A program made the position numbers and the translations under genes. DNA of 6,867 nucleotides. Source: Gemmatimonadaceae bacterium (GTDB lineage: Bacteria > Gemmatimonadota > Gemmatimonadetes > Gemmatimonadales > Gemmatimonadaceae). Each line of letters starts with the position of its first letter. Position 1 is the first letter of the stretch. Below, in pieces: positions 1-5,249 of the stretch. The notes under the pieces were generated by a model. That model was not told where the DNA came from. It made no database searches and saw only the letters and a program-made list of their open reading frames with translations. Location: positions 1-6,867 of the forward strand of contig JABFXM010000592.1 of assembly GCA_013361745.1 (NCBI GenBank), given 5' to 3'.

Positions 1-282
1 GGTCTCGCGGACGCGCACGGTGAAGCCGCGGCGCGTCAGCTCGCGGGCGACGATCCAGGCATCGCCGCCGTTGTTGCCGCTCCCGGCGTAGACCGCGACG
101 CCGTTGCGGGCGAGGGCGCCGAAGTGGAAGGCGATCCGCTTCGCCGCGGCGGTGCCGGCACGGCGCATCAGCTCGCGCGCCGGGGTCCCGGCCGCGATCG
201 CGGCGGCATCGAGCGTCGCGCTCTCCGCGGCGCCAGTCACGCGGACGAGCGCTTCCCGTCCCTTCCCGCTTTCGGCTCTCAC
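1..282 (-). CDS. nnrE: NAD(P)H-hydrate epimerase (YjeF N-terminal domain), partial, C-terminal side cut by window edge
   Basis: Epimerase that interconverts the R and S forms of damaged, hydrated NAD(P)H so that an ATP/ADP-dependent dehydratase can repair them; acts in the cytoplasm. About 94 codons are visible. The diagnostic YjeF_N glycine-rich motif AGSGNNGGD is read at about 91-63, after an N-terminal helix resembling the family's 'xxLDxxAI...LMxRAG' segment (here LDAAAIAAGTPARELMRRAG). I place the start at a GTG at 282-280, whose last two bases overlap the TGA of the upstream amrB gene (4-base GTGA overlap), with GGAG a few bases upstream; a second in-frame GTG at 240-238 is the alternative. 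The overlap suggests translational coupling to amrB. In many bacteria this domain is fused to a C-terminal NnrD dehydratase; whether that is so here lies outside the window. Family call is firm, start is moderately sure. Confidence 0.87.
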   Translation of the reverse strand, partial: MRAESGKGREALVRVTGAAESATLDAAAIAAGTPARELMRRAGTAAAKRIAFHFGALARNGVAVYAGSGNNGGDAWIVARELTRRGFTVRVRET

Positions 283-1118
283 TCCGCTCCGAGCAGCACG
301 CCCGCGTAGCCGACCACGCGCTCGACGTCGCCGGTGACGACCCCCGAGTGGCTGTAGCTCACGAGCTCCGCGCCAGTCGCGCCACGCAGTCGCGCGTACT
401 CGCAGGCCGTCGCCGTCGGTGCGACGCCGCACATCGCGATGTTCTCGATAGCCACGGCGCGGACGAGCGCCTCGCCGTCGAGCGCCATCACCGCCTCGAG
501 CAGGACGGCGTCCTTCGCCTCCGCGTGCGCGGCGGTCTCGTAGTGCGAGAGATCCGAGCTCGCGACGACGAGGACCTCGCGATCGCCGATCGCCTCGTGC
601 AGCGCCGCCGCGAGGGAGCGGCTGCGCGCCCAGTCGCGCCAGCCGACCACGATCGGCACGATGCGCACGTCGCGATTGCGCATCTGCACGAAGGGGAGCA
701 GCACCTCGATGCCGTGCTCCTCGGTGTGCGCGACCATGTCCTCGACGAGCAGCGGAGCGGCGCGCTCGAGCAGCGCCTCGCCGAGCTCCTGATCGGGTGC
801 GACGTCGCCGAGCGGGGTGCGATAGGCGCGCGACAGGAGGATGCTCCCGCCCTCGAGCGAGATCGAGCGGCCCGTGTGGTTCGGCGCGAGGACGACGACG
901 GTGTCGGGGACGACCACAGATCCGAAGACGGCGCCGGCGACGGGGCCGCCGTAGAGCAGCGCGGGATGCGGCGCGAGAATGCCGACGGCGCGGCGCGGTC
1001 TGCCGGCGCGGGCGAGATACTCGCGAAGATCGGCGCGAAGCCGTCCGGGGAGCGAGGGATAGAACGTCCCGCTGACCGCGGGATGCCGAGTGGGAACGAC
1101 GGCGGCGGGAGCGGTCAT
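279..1118 (-). CDS. amrB: MEMO1 family protein / AmmeMemoRadiSam system protein B
   Basis: A 279-residue MEMO family protein. Family knowledge: these share the fold of extradiol dioxygenases; human MEMO1 binds metal through two His and one Cys, and bacterial copies are often found with AMMECR1 and a radical SAM protein (AmmeMemoRadiSam system), whose role is still poorly defined. Seen here in order: PAVSGTFYP (13-21), APHPALLYGG (49-58), LAPNHTG (77-83), HTEEHGIEVLLPF (131-143), SSDLSHY (187-193), MCGVAPTATA (229-238) and SYSHSGVVTGD (254-264). H51, H81 and C230 fall where the metal ligands of human MEMO1 are expected. The start ATG has no convincing Shine-Dalgarno. It follows the zinc-ribbon gene by 33 bases and overlaps the NAD(P)H-hydrate epimerase gene by 4 bases. 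Neither AMMECR1 nor the radical SAM partner is in the window. The molecular function cannot be stated from sequence alone. Confidence 0.9.
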   Translation of the reverse strand: MTAPAAVVPTRHPAVSGTFYPSLPGRLRADLREYLARAGRPRRAVGILAPHPALLYGGPVAGAVFGSVVVPDTVVVLAPNHTGRSISLEGGSILLSRAYRTPLGDVAPDQELGEALLERAAPLLVEDMVAHTEEHGIEVLLPFVQMRNRDVRIVPIVVGWRDWARSRSLAAALHEAIGDREVLVVASSDLSHYETAAHAEAKDAVLLEAVMALDGEALVRAVAIENIAMCGVAPTATACEYARLRGATGAELVSYSHSGVVTGDVERVVGYAGVLLGAE

Positions 1119-1151
1119 GCGGGGTGCGTTAGGCGCGGCCGCTCGGCGCGG

Positions 1152-1349
1152 CTACTTGTGCGAGGGACCGATGGCGCGGCCGAAGCCGATCTCACCGTTG
1201 TCGATGCGAACGTTGAACCCGCATTCCGGATTGCTGCAGACCCAGGCCTTGTAGGTGATCGGTGCGCCGTCGCGTCCGTAGTCGCTCAGCGGGAGCAGCG
1301 TTCCCTTCCCACACTTCCTGCATTCGGGCAGGTGAAGCATCGCGTCCAT
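1152..1349 (-). CDS. small zinc-ribbon protein of unknown function
   Basis: A 65-residue protein built around one zinc-ribbon. C10-x2-C13 (CRKCG) and C38-x4-C43 (CSNPECG) are separated by 24 residues and would bind one zinc ion. The segment between them is polar with aromatic positions (ITYKAWV), followed by a short tail (IDNGEIGFGRAIGPSHK). No signal peptide or membrane segment is seen. The ATG at 1349-1347 is well supported by GGAGG at 1359-1355 with a 5-base spacer; a second Met at codon 4 is less well placed. It lies 73 bases after the Minf_1886-like gene and 33 bases before amrB, all the same way, so cotranscription is likely. I do not recognise a named family; roles for ribbons of this size include nucleic-acid binding and protein contact, but nothing here decides. 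Confidence 0.75.
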   Translation of the reverse strand: MDAMLHLPECRKCGKGTLLPLSDYGRDGAPITYKAWVCSNPECGFNVRIDNGEIGFGRAIGPSHK

Positions 1350-1354
1350 CCCGT

Positions 1355-1359
1355 CCTCC
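1355..1359 (-). promoter_or_regulatory. ribosome binding site of the zinc-ribbon gene
   Basis: Perfect GGAGG on the minus strand with a 5-base spacer to the ATG at 1349-1347. It decides the start of a very short gene and is one of the best Shine-Dalgarno sites in the window, supporting that this small reading frame is real. Confidence 0.65.
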
Positions 1360-1365
1360 CCGTCT

Positions 1366-1387
1366 CGCGTCGGTCCCGCGTCGGTCC
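1366..1387. repeat. perfect tandem duplication of an 11-mer
   Basis: CGCGTCGGTCC occurs twice head to tail (1366-1376 and 1377-1387) in the 73-base gap between the Minf_1886-like gene and the zinc-ribbon gene. Next to it, CGCCGCG (1391-1397) and CGCGGCG (1408-1414) can form a 7-bp GC stem with a 10-base loop just after the Minf_1886-like stop codon. No T-run follows, so I do not call a terminator. Probably a slippage product. Confidence 0.55.
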
Positions 1388-1422
1388 CCGCGCCGCGCTC
1401 GCCGGAACGCGGCGGTCGCGTC

Positions 1423-1809
1423 TCAGGCCCGCTGCACGTGCGACCAGGGGTACTCGCGCTCGAAGGCGTCCTCGAAGTCGAAGACTCCGGCGAAGTCGTC
1501 GCGCGTGTCGTTCGGCTGGCTGAGCAGAAGCCCGGTGTCGACGAGCGTGAAGACGATGTCGCCGATGTCCGCCGTGCACCGCACGCCCCAGTGTTCCAGC
1601 ACGAGGCGCGCCATCACCCCGTAGCGATCGAGAGCGAGCGCGCGGCAGCCCTCGGCCAGCTCGCGTCCGGAGATGTGCCGCCGCTCCTGCAGCCGGGACT
1701 GGCAGTACTCGAGCGCCCCGAGCACGAAGAGGTACGCGTGCTCGTGGAACCGCGGCTCGCGGAGCCGGATGCGGTCCATGATGCCGTCACGGAAAGCCAA
1801 CTCGGACAC
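1423..1809 (-). CDS. Minf_1886 family (TIGR04138-like) conserved hypothetical protein
   Basis: A 128-residue cytoplasmic protein. The pattern 'REPRFHEHAYLFVLGALEY' (17-35), then 'HISGRELAEGCRALALDRYG...VLEHWGV' (about 45-75) and 'DIGDIVFTLVDTGLL' (about 81-95) matches what I remember of the uncharacterised family TIGR04138 / Minf_1886, described mainly from Planctomycetes and Verrucomicrobia. No catalytic motif, signal peptide or transmembrane helix is evident; the protein looks alpha-helical and ends in an aromatic/acidic segment (FDFEDAFEREYPWSHV). The start is a GTG at 1809-1807 without a strong Shine-Dalgarno; it gives an N-terminus of the expected length, while the ATG at codon 11 would trim conserved-looking sequence. 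It is the first gene of the left group, preceded by a non-coding gap with an operator-like dyad. Function unknown. Confidence 0.8.
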   Translation of the reverse strand: MSELAFRDGIMDRIRLREPRFHEHAYLFVLGALEYCQSRLQERRHISGRELAEGCRALALDRYGVMARLVLEHWGVRCTADIGDIVFTLVDTGLLLSQPNDTRDDFAGVFDFEDAFEREYPWSHVQRA

Positions 1810-1847
1810 TGACTGCTCTGCGCTGTAGCTACTGGTGAGCGGGGGCG

Positions 1848-1865
1848 TTCTCCAACGTCGGAGAA
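1848..1865. promoter_or_regulatory. 18-bp operator-like dyad upstream of the Minf_1886-like gene
   Basis: TTCTCCAACGTCGGAGAA reads as a dyad centred on ACGT: TTCTCC and GGAGAA are exact inverted copies and only one of nine symmetric positions mismatches (A1854 against C1859). It ends 39 bases before the GTG start at 1809. Such symmetry without a long loop is typical of a homodimeric repressor or activator site rather than of an RNA hairpin. The cognate regulator is unknown and no regulator gene is present in the window, so the role is inferred from symmetry and position only. Confidence 0.4.
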
Positions 1866-2050
1866 ATATCGGCCGCGACCCCGGCGGCGTCTAGGGCGAG
1901 TATCGGCAGGACGCGCCCGAAAGCGAAGCGGCGGGGATCACGAGACCGCGCGAGGGTGGTGTCGGGGGAACGACGTCGCGGGTCGCGTCGGAATCTCTCT
2001 CGGGGTCGGGGTCACGCGGCTTGGCAGGGAGAACAGCATGAGAAGAGCGG

Positions 2051-2093
2051 GAGCAAGGCGGACGGACAGCCCGTAGAATCTTCCGCCTTGCTC
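2051..2093 (-). terminator. 12-bp perfect stem-loop downstream of glyA, possible terminator
   Basis: GAGCAAGGCGGA (2051-2062) and TCCGCCTTGCTC (2082-2093) are exact inverted copies with a 19-base loop. The stem begins 112 bases after the glyA stop codon, in the order expected for the end of the glyA transcript. On the minus strand the stem is followed by pyrimidine-rich sequence (CCGCTCTTCTC) but not by a true T-run, so a classical intrinsic terminator is not proven. It may instead protect the 3' end of the message or terminate inefficiently. Confidence 0.42.
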
Positions 2094-2205
2094 ATGTCGT
2101 GCTCGCGCCCTTCTCCCTCACACAACCGCGCGCGTTCCTACCGTCGAGACAGATCCTGACGCGACCCGCGAGGTTCCTCCAACGGACCGCGCATGGCCGG
2201 CGATT

Positions 2206-3477
2206 CTACGCTCGCCCGTACAGCGGGAACGACGCCGCGAGCTTCTTCACGTCGGCGTGCACGGCGGCGAGCGAGCTCTCGTCTTCGGGCGCCGACAGTA
2301 CGCGGTCGATCAGTGTCGCGATCTGCTGCATCTCGGCCGTGCGCATCCCGCGGGTCGTCACGGCCGGCGTGCCGATCCGGATGCCGCTCGTGACGAAGGG
2401 CGACTGCGTCTCCTTCGGCACCGTGTTCTTGTTCACCGTGATTCCGGCGCGGTCGAGGGCCTTCTCGGCGATCTTCCCCGTGAGGTTGCGATTGCGGAGG
2501 TCGACGAGCATCAGGTGGTTGTCTGTGCCGCCGGAGACGACGTGCAGCCCCTTCGCGACGAGCGCCGCCGACAGCGCCTTCGCGTTGTCGACGATCGCCT
2601 GACAATACTGCTTGAATTCCGGCTGCAGCGCTTCGCGGAAGGAGACCGCCTTCGCCGCGATCACGTGCTCGAGTGGGCCGCCCTGCGTGCCGGGGAAGAT
2701 CGCCTTGTCGATCGCCTTCGCGTGCTGCTCGCGGCAGAGGATCATCCCGCCGCGCGGGCCGCGCAGCGTCTTGTGCGTCGTCGTCGTCACGATGTCGGCG
2801 TGCGGGACGGGCGACGGATAGAGATCAGTCGCGACGAGCCCGGCGAAGTGCGCCATGTCCACCATGAACAGCGCGCCGATCTCCTGCGCGACCGCGGCGA
2901 AGCGCGCGAAGTCGATCTTCCGCGAGTACGCGCTGTAGCCGGCGATGATCATCTTCGGCTTGCGCTCGCGCGCGAGCTGCTCCATCTGCTCGTAGTCGAG
3001 CAGGCCGTCGTCCTTCACCCCGTACGAGATCGCCTTGTACGTCTTGCCGGAGAAGTTCACCGGCGAGCCGTGCGTGAGGTGACCGCCGTTCGAGAGATCC
3101 ATGCCGAGGAAGGTGTCGCCCGGCTCGAGGAAGGCGAAGAAGACCGCGGCGTTCGCCTGCGCACCGGAGTGCGGCTGCACGTTCGCATGCTCGGCGCCGA
3201 ACAGCTGCTTCGCGCGATCGATCGCCAGCTGCTCGACGCCGTCGACGACCTCGCAGCCGCCGTAGTAGCGCTTCCCGGGATAGCCCTCGGCGTACTTGTT
3301 GGTGAGCGGCGATCCCATCGCCTCCATCACCGCCGGCGAGACGAAGTTCTCGCTCGCGATGAGCTCGAGCCCCTCGTTCTGGCGGCCGATCTCCTTCGCA
3401 ATGAGCGCGGCGATCTCGGGATCCGCTTCCGAGAGGGCACGACCGGGGGGGCACTGGTCCCACTGCGACCACTTCAT
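2206..3477 (-). CDS. glyA: serine hydroxymethyltransferase
   Basis: PLP enzyme converting serine and tetrahydrofolate to glycine and 5,10-methylene-tetrahydrofolate; the main cytoplasmic source of one-carbon units. Length is 423 residues, as usual for bacterial GlyA. Landmarks: [10 protein letters not shown] (38-47), [16 protein letters not shown] (59-74), HSGAQAN (103-109), VDMAH (206-210, Asp of the PLP pyridine contact and neighbouring His), [14 protein letters not shown] (231-244) with PLP-binding K236, and GTQGGPLEH (263-271). Intact to the TAG stop at 2208-2206. The ATG overlaps the rpiB TGA by 4 bases (ATGA) and has GGAGAG at 3488-3483 with a 5-base spacer, so coupling to rpiB is likely. 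This start gives a leader, [14 protein letters not shown], roughly a dozen residues longer than the usual 'MsLsexDPEI' beginning, but no other in-frame start lies before the conserved region. Confidence 0.98.
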   Translation of the reverse strand: MKWSQWDQCPPGRALSEADPEIAALIAKEIGRQNEGLELIASENFVSPAVMEAMGSPLTNKYAEGYPGKRYYGGCEVVDGVEQLAIDRAKQLFGAEHANVQPHSGAQANAAVFFAFLEPGDTFLGMDLSNGGHLTHGSPVNFSGKTYKAISYGVKDDGLLDYEQMEQLARERKPKMIIAGYSAYSRKIDFARFAAVAQEIGALFMVDMAHFAGLVATDLYPSPVPHADIVTTTTHKTLRGPRGGMILCREQHAKAIDKAIFPGTQGGPLEHVIAAKAVSFREALQPEFKQYCQAIVDNAKALSAALVAKGLHVVSGGTDNHLMLVDLRNRNLTGKIAEKALDRAGITVNKNTVPKETQSPFVTSGIRIGTPAVTTRGMRTAEMQQIATLIDRVLSAPEDESSLAAVHADVKKLAASFPLYGRA

Positions 3478-3962
3478 TCGATCTCTCCGTCGCTGACGTC
3501 GGGGATGTCTTCCTTGCGCTCGATCTTCTCGACGCGCCGCTCGTGGCGTCCGCCCTCGAACGGCGTCTCGAGGAAGGTCTTCAGGATCTTCTCGGCGTCC
3601 GGCTCGCTGAGGAAGCGCGCCGGGAGCACGAGCACGTTCGCGTCGTTGTGCTTTCGCGCCAGCTCGGCGATCTCCGGCGCCCAGACGACGGCAGCGCGAA
3701 CGTGCGGGTAGCGGTTCGCGACGTACGACATGCCGAGCCCGGTGCCGCAGAGCAGGATACCGCGCTTCGCGTCACCCTCGGAGATCTCGTGCGCGAGCGG
3801 ATGCGCGTAATCGGGGTAGTCGGTGCTCGCCTCGGAGTTGGTGCCGAGGTCCTGCACGTCGTAGCCCATCTTCTTCAGCACCTCCTCGAGCTTCTGCTTC
3901 ATCTCGAAGCCGGCGTGGTCGGACGCGATCGGGATGCGCTCCTTCTGCGCGGGGCTGGTCAT
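3474..3962 (-). CDS. rpiB: ribose-5-phosphate isomerase B
   Basis: Isomerises ribose 5-phosphate and ribulose 5-phosphate in the non-oxidative pentose phosphate pathway; cytoplasmic RpiB/LacAB family. The 162-residue protein shows [11 protein letters not shown] (12-22; D15, H16), [10 protein letters not shown] (48-57), [17 protein letters not shown] (68-84) with the catalytic-base Cys C72 and T74, and [13 protein letters not shown] (105-117) with H105, all as in E. coli RpiB. The phosphate-binding arginine region [10 protein letters not shown] follows. It ends with a charged tail ([18 protein letters not shown]) somewhat longer than typical, whose codons contain the glyA ribosome binding site. 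The ATG has a perfect GGAGG with a 6-base spacer. It starts 10 bases after leucine dehydrogenase and overlaps glyA by 4 bases, so the three genes are probably one operon. Pairing of rpiB with glyA is common in bacteria. Confidence 0.96.
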   Translation of the reverse strand: MTSPAQKERIPIASDHAGFEMKQKLEEVLKKMGYDVQDLGTNSEASTDYPDYAHPLAHEISEGDAKRGILLCGTGLGMSYVANRYPHVRAAVVWAPEIAELARKHNDANVLVLPARFLSEPDAEKILKTFLETPFEGGRHERRVEKIERKEDIPDVSDGEIE

Positions 3963-3968
3963 CGTGCG

Positions 3969-3973
3969 CCTCC
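3969..3973 (-). promoter_or_regulatory. ribosome binding site of rpiB
   Basis: Perfect GGAGG on the minus strand, 6 bases before the rpiB ATG; its first G is the last base of the leucine dehydrogenase TAG stop. The tight packing supports translational coupling between the two genes and fixes the rpiB start. Confidence 0.65.
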
Positions 3974-5043
3974 TACTTGTTCGGCCACTGGGGCCAGGTC
4001 TTCACCATCGTCGCGACGGAGCGCAGCCGGCGCTCCGCGAGACGGTCCGCGGCGCGGTAGGTCGGGATGCCGTCCTTCTCGGCGATCTCGAAGACGCCGA
4101 GGATGGTGTTGTAGATCTCGTCCGCCTTCCGCAGCGAGCGCGTCGCGTCCCAGCCCGCGAGCTCGCTGTAGACGTTGATGACGCCGCCCGCGTTGGCGAC
4201 GTAGTCCGGGGCGTAGAGGATTCCCTTCTCCTCGAGGATGTCGCCATGGCGCTCCTCGGCGAGCTGGTTGTTCGCGCCGCCGGAGTCGACCTGCACCTTG
4301 AGCTGCGGAATGGTCTTGTCGTTGATGATCGCGCCCAGCGCGCAGGGGGCGAAGATGTCCGCCTTCTGCGAGTAGATCTCGTCGGGGGCGACGGCCTTCG
4401 CCTTCGTCTCCTCGACGACGGTCTTCACCTTCTCGGGGTCGATGTCGGTGACGATCATCTTCGCGCCCGCGGCGTAGAGCTCCTTCGCGAGGTAGTAGCC
4501 GACGTGGCCGCAGCCCTGGAGGGTGATCGTCTTTCCATCGAGGTCGTCCGACCCGAACTTCTGCTTCGCCGACGCCTGGATCGCGCGGAAGACGCCGTGC
4601 GCGGTGACGGGCGACGGGTCGCCCGAGCGGCCGGCGAGCCCGGCCACGTACTTCGTCTCGTTGAAGACGTAGTCCATGTCGCTCGGGCTCGTGCCGACGT
4701 CCTCCGCGGTGACGTAGCGCCCGCCGAGCGACTCGACGAAGCGCCCGTGGGCGCGGAAGATCATCTCGCGGTTGCGCATCTTGTTGTCGCCGATGATGAC
4801 CGACTTGCCGCCGCCGAGGTTGAGCCCCGCGACGGCGTTCTTGTAGGTCATCCCGCGGGCGAGCCGCAGCGCGTCGACGATCGCTTCCTCGTCGGTGGCG
4901 TAGTTCCAGAAGCGCGTGCCGCCGAGCGCGGGACCGAGCGTCGTGCTGTGGATCGCGATGATGCCCTTGTATCCGGCGGAGGGATCACTGCACAGCACGA
5001 GCTGCTCGTGGCCCATCTCGGCGAGTCTGTCGAAGAGTTCCAT
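3973..5043 (-). CDS. ldh: leucine dehydrogenase (Glu/Leu/Phe/Val dehydrogenase family)
   Basis: NAD-dependent oxidative deamination of leucine, valine or isoleucine to the 2-oxo acid and ammonia, or the reverse; cytoplasmic (the Bacillus gene is also called bcd). I start at the ATG at 5043-5041, giving 356 residues beginning [16 protein letters not shown], which aligns directly with Bacillus leucine dehydrogenases. With this start the catalytic lysines are K68 (MTYKNA) and K80 (LNLGGGKS) and the acid is D115 (AEDVGTS), the numbering known for those enzymes. The pocket residues L40 and A113 and the two valines of GGVINV also match, favouring branched aliphatic substrates over glutamate or phenylalanine. 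The dinucleotide fold has GCGHVG (177-182) and TDID at the second strand, fitting NAD. An in-frame ATG at 5097 lies inside the upstream palindrome and adds 18 residues without family counterpart. No clear Shine-Dalgarno precedes 5043. Confidence 0.95.
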   Translation of the reverse strand: MELFDRLAEMGHEQLVLCSDPSAGYKGIIAIHSTTLGPALGGTRFWNYATDEEAIVDALRLARGMTYKNAVAGLNLGGGKSVIIGDNKMRNREMIFRAHGRFVESLGGRYVTAEDVGTSPSDMDYVFNETKYVAGLAGRSGDPSPVTAHGVFRAIQASAKQKFGSDDLDGKTITLQGCGHVGYYLAKELYAAGAKMIVTDIDPEKVKTVVEETKAKAVAPDEIYSQKADIFAPCALGAIINDKTIPQLKVQVDSGGANNQLAEERHGDILEEKGILYAPDYVANAGGVINVYSELAGWDATRSLRKADEIYNTILGVFEIAEKDGIPTYRAADRLAERRLRSVATMVKTWPQWPNK

Positions 5044-5065
5044 GGTTCGTGGTATGGGGTGGTTC

Positions 5066-5247
5066 GTGATGCACGCGCAGGCGAACCAGCGATGCATGTG
5101 TCAACGATACTGCGGTGAACGATGCTGGGTGCACGAAGGGGTCCCGGTCGGCGTGTCGTGGCTGACGGAGGTCCCGTCGTTCATCGCTCATCGCCCCTCG
5201 CAGTATCGTTGCCACGCCTCCCGCTGGTTCGCCTGAACGTGCATCGC
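5066..5247. repeat. 182-bp imperfect palindrome filling the acyl-CoA dehydrogenase / leucine dehydrogenase gap
   Basis: Every base from 5066 to 5156 can be paired with its mirror base (coordinates sum to 10313) with no insertion or deletion. By hand count 62 of 91 positions are Watson-Crick pairs and 8 more are G-T on the plus strand. Longest exact blocks: 5078-5091 with 5222-5235 (14 bp, CAGGCGAACCAGCG), 5102-5114 with 5199-5211 (13 bp, CAACGATACTGCG) and 5068-5075 with 5238-5245 (8 bp, GATGCACG). The centre (5153-5160) is unpaired. It begins 2 bases after the acyl-CoA dehydrogenase stop and ends 22 bases before the leucine dehydrogenase ATG. C-A mismatches are about as frequent as G-T, so neither RNA strand is clearly favoured. 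It may be a miniature inverted-repeat/REPIN-like element or a large hairpin in the mRNA; no transposase or obvious target duplication is visible. Confidence 0.85.
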
Positions 5248-5249
5248 AT

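Larger units (their letters stand above)
1810..2205. other. 396-bp non-coding gap between glyA and the Minf_1886-like gene
   Basis: No convincing gene or RNA is seen on either strand. It holds a 12-bp perfect stem-loop (2051-2093) on the glyA side and an 18-bp near-perfect dyad (1848-1865) close to the start of the Minf_1886-like gene. The rest is GC-rich, with short G-rich stretches around 1950-2012. The position between two same-strand genes suggests that one transcription unit ends and another begins here. A weak promoter candidate on the minus strand is TTGGAG (about 1857-1852) with TAGCTA (about 1833-1828), 18 bases apart; these match consensus poorly, so I do not call it. Confidence 0.6.

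Noticed and set aside
1391..1414. 7-bp GC stem after the Minf_1886-like stop as an intrinsic terminator
   Set aside because: No T-run follows on the minus strand and the next gene starts within a short distance; GC-rich DNA yields such stems often.
348..1523. 391-residue plus-strand reading frame opposite amrB and the zinc-ribbon gene
   Set aside because: Arg/Ala-rich shadow of the minus-strand genes in GC-rich DNA, crossing several real genes and showing no recognisable domain.
2012..2095. 27-codon minus-strand reading frame starting in the 12-bp stem
   Set aside because: Both stem arms fall within it, no Shine-Dalgarno is at the right distance and no recognisable peptide results; more likely chance.
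1956..2159. 67-residue plus-strand reading frame in the glyA/Minf_1886 gap
   Set aside because: Low-complexity Arg/Ser-rich sequence with no ribosome binding site, running through the 12-bp stem-loop; no sign of coding.
1810..2205. tRNA or riboswitch in the 396-bp gap
   Set aside because: No T-arm-like GTTCRA sequence, CCA end or recognisable cloverleaf on either strand, and no known riboswitch core that I could identify.
2257..3711. 484-residue plus-strand reading frame opposite glyA and rpiB
   Set aside because: Antisense shadow; composition is typical of a mirror frame and both opposite genes are unambiguous.
3934..5118. 394-residue plus-strand reading frame opposite leucine dehydrogenase
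   Set aside because: Antisense shadow of a well conserved enzyme; rich in Arg, Val and Asp and without motifs.
5070..5247. Both palindrome arms can be read as similar peptides (HxQANQRxxxQRYC), suggesting a duplicated coding segment
   Set aside because: The differences between the arms do not favour third codon positions and the frames stop or drift after about 17 codons; the similarity follows from the inverted repeat itself.
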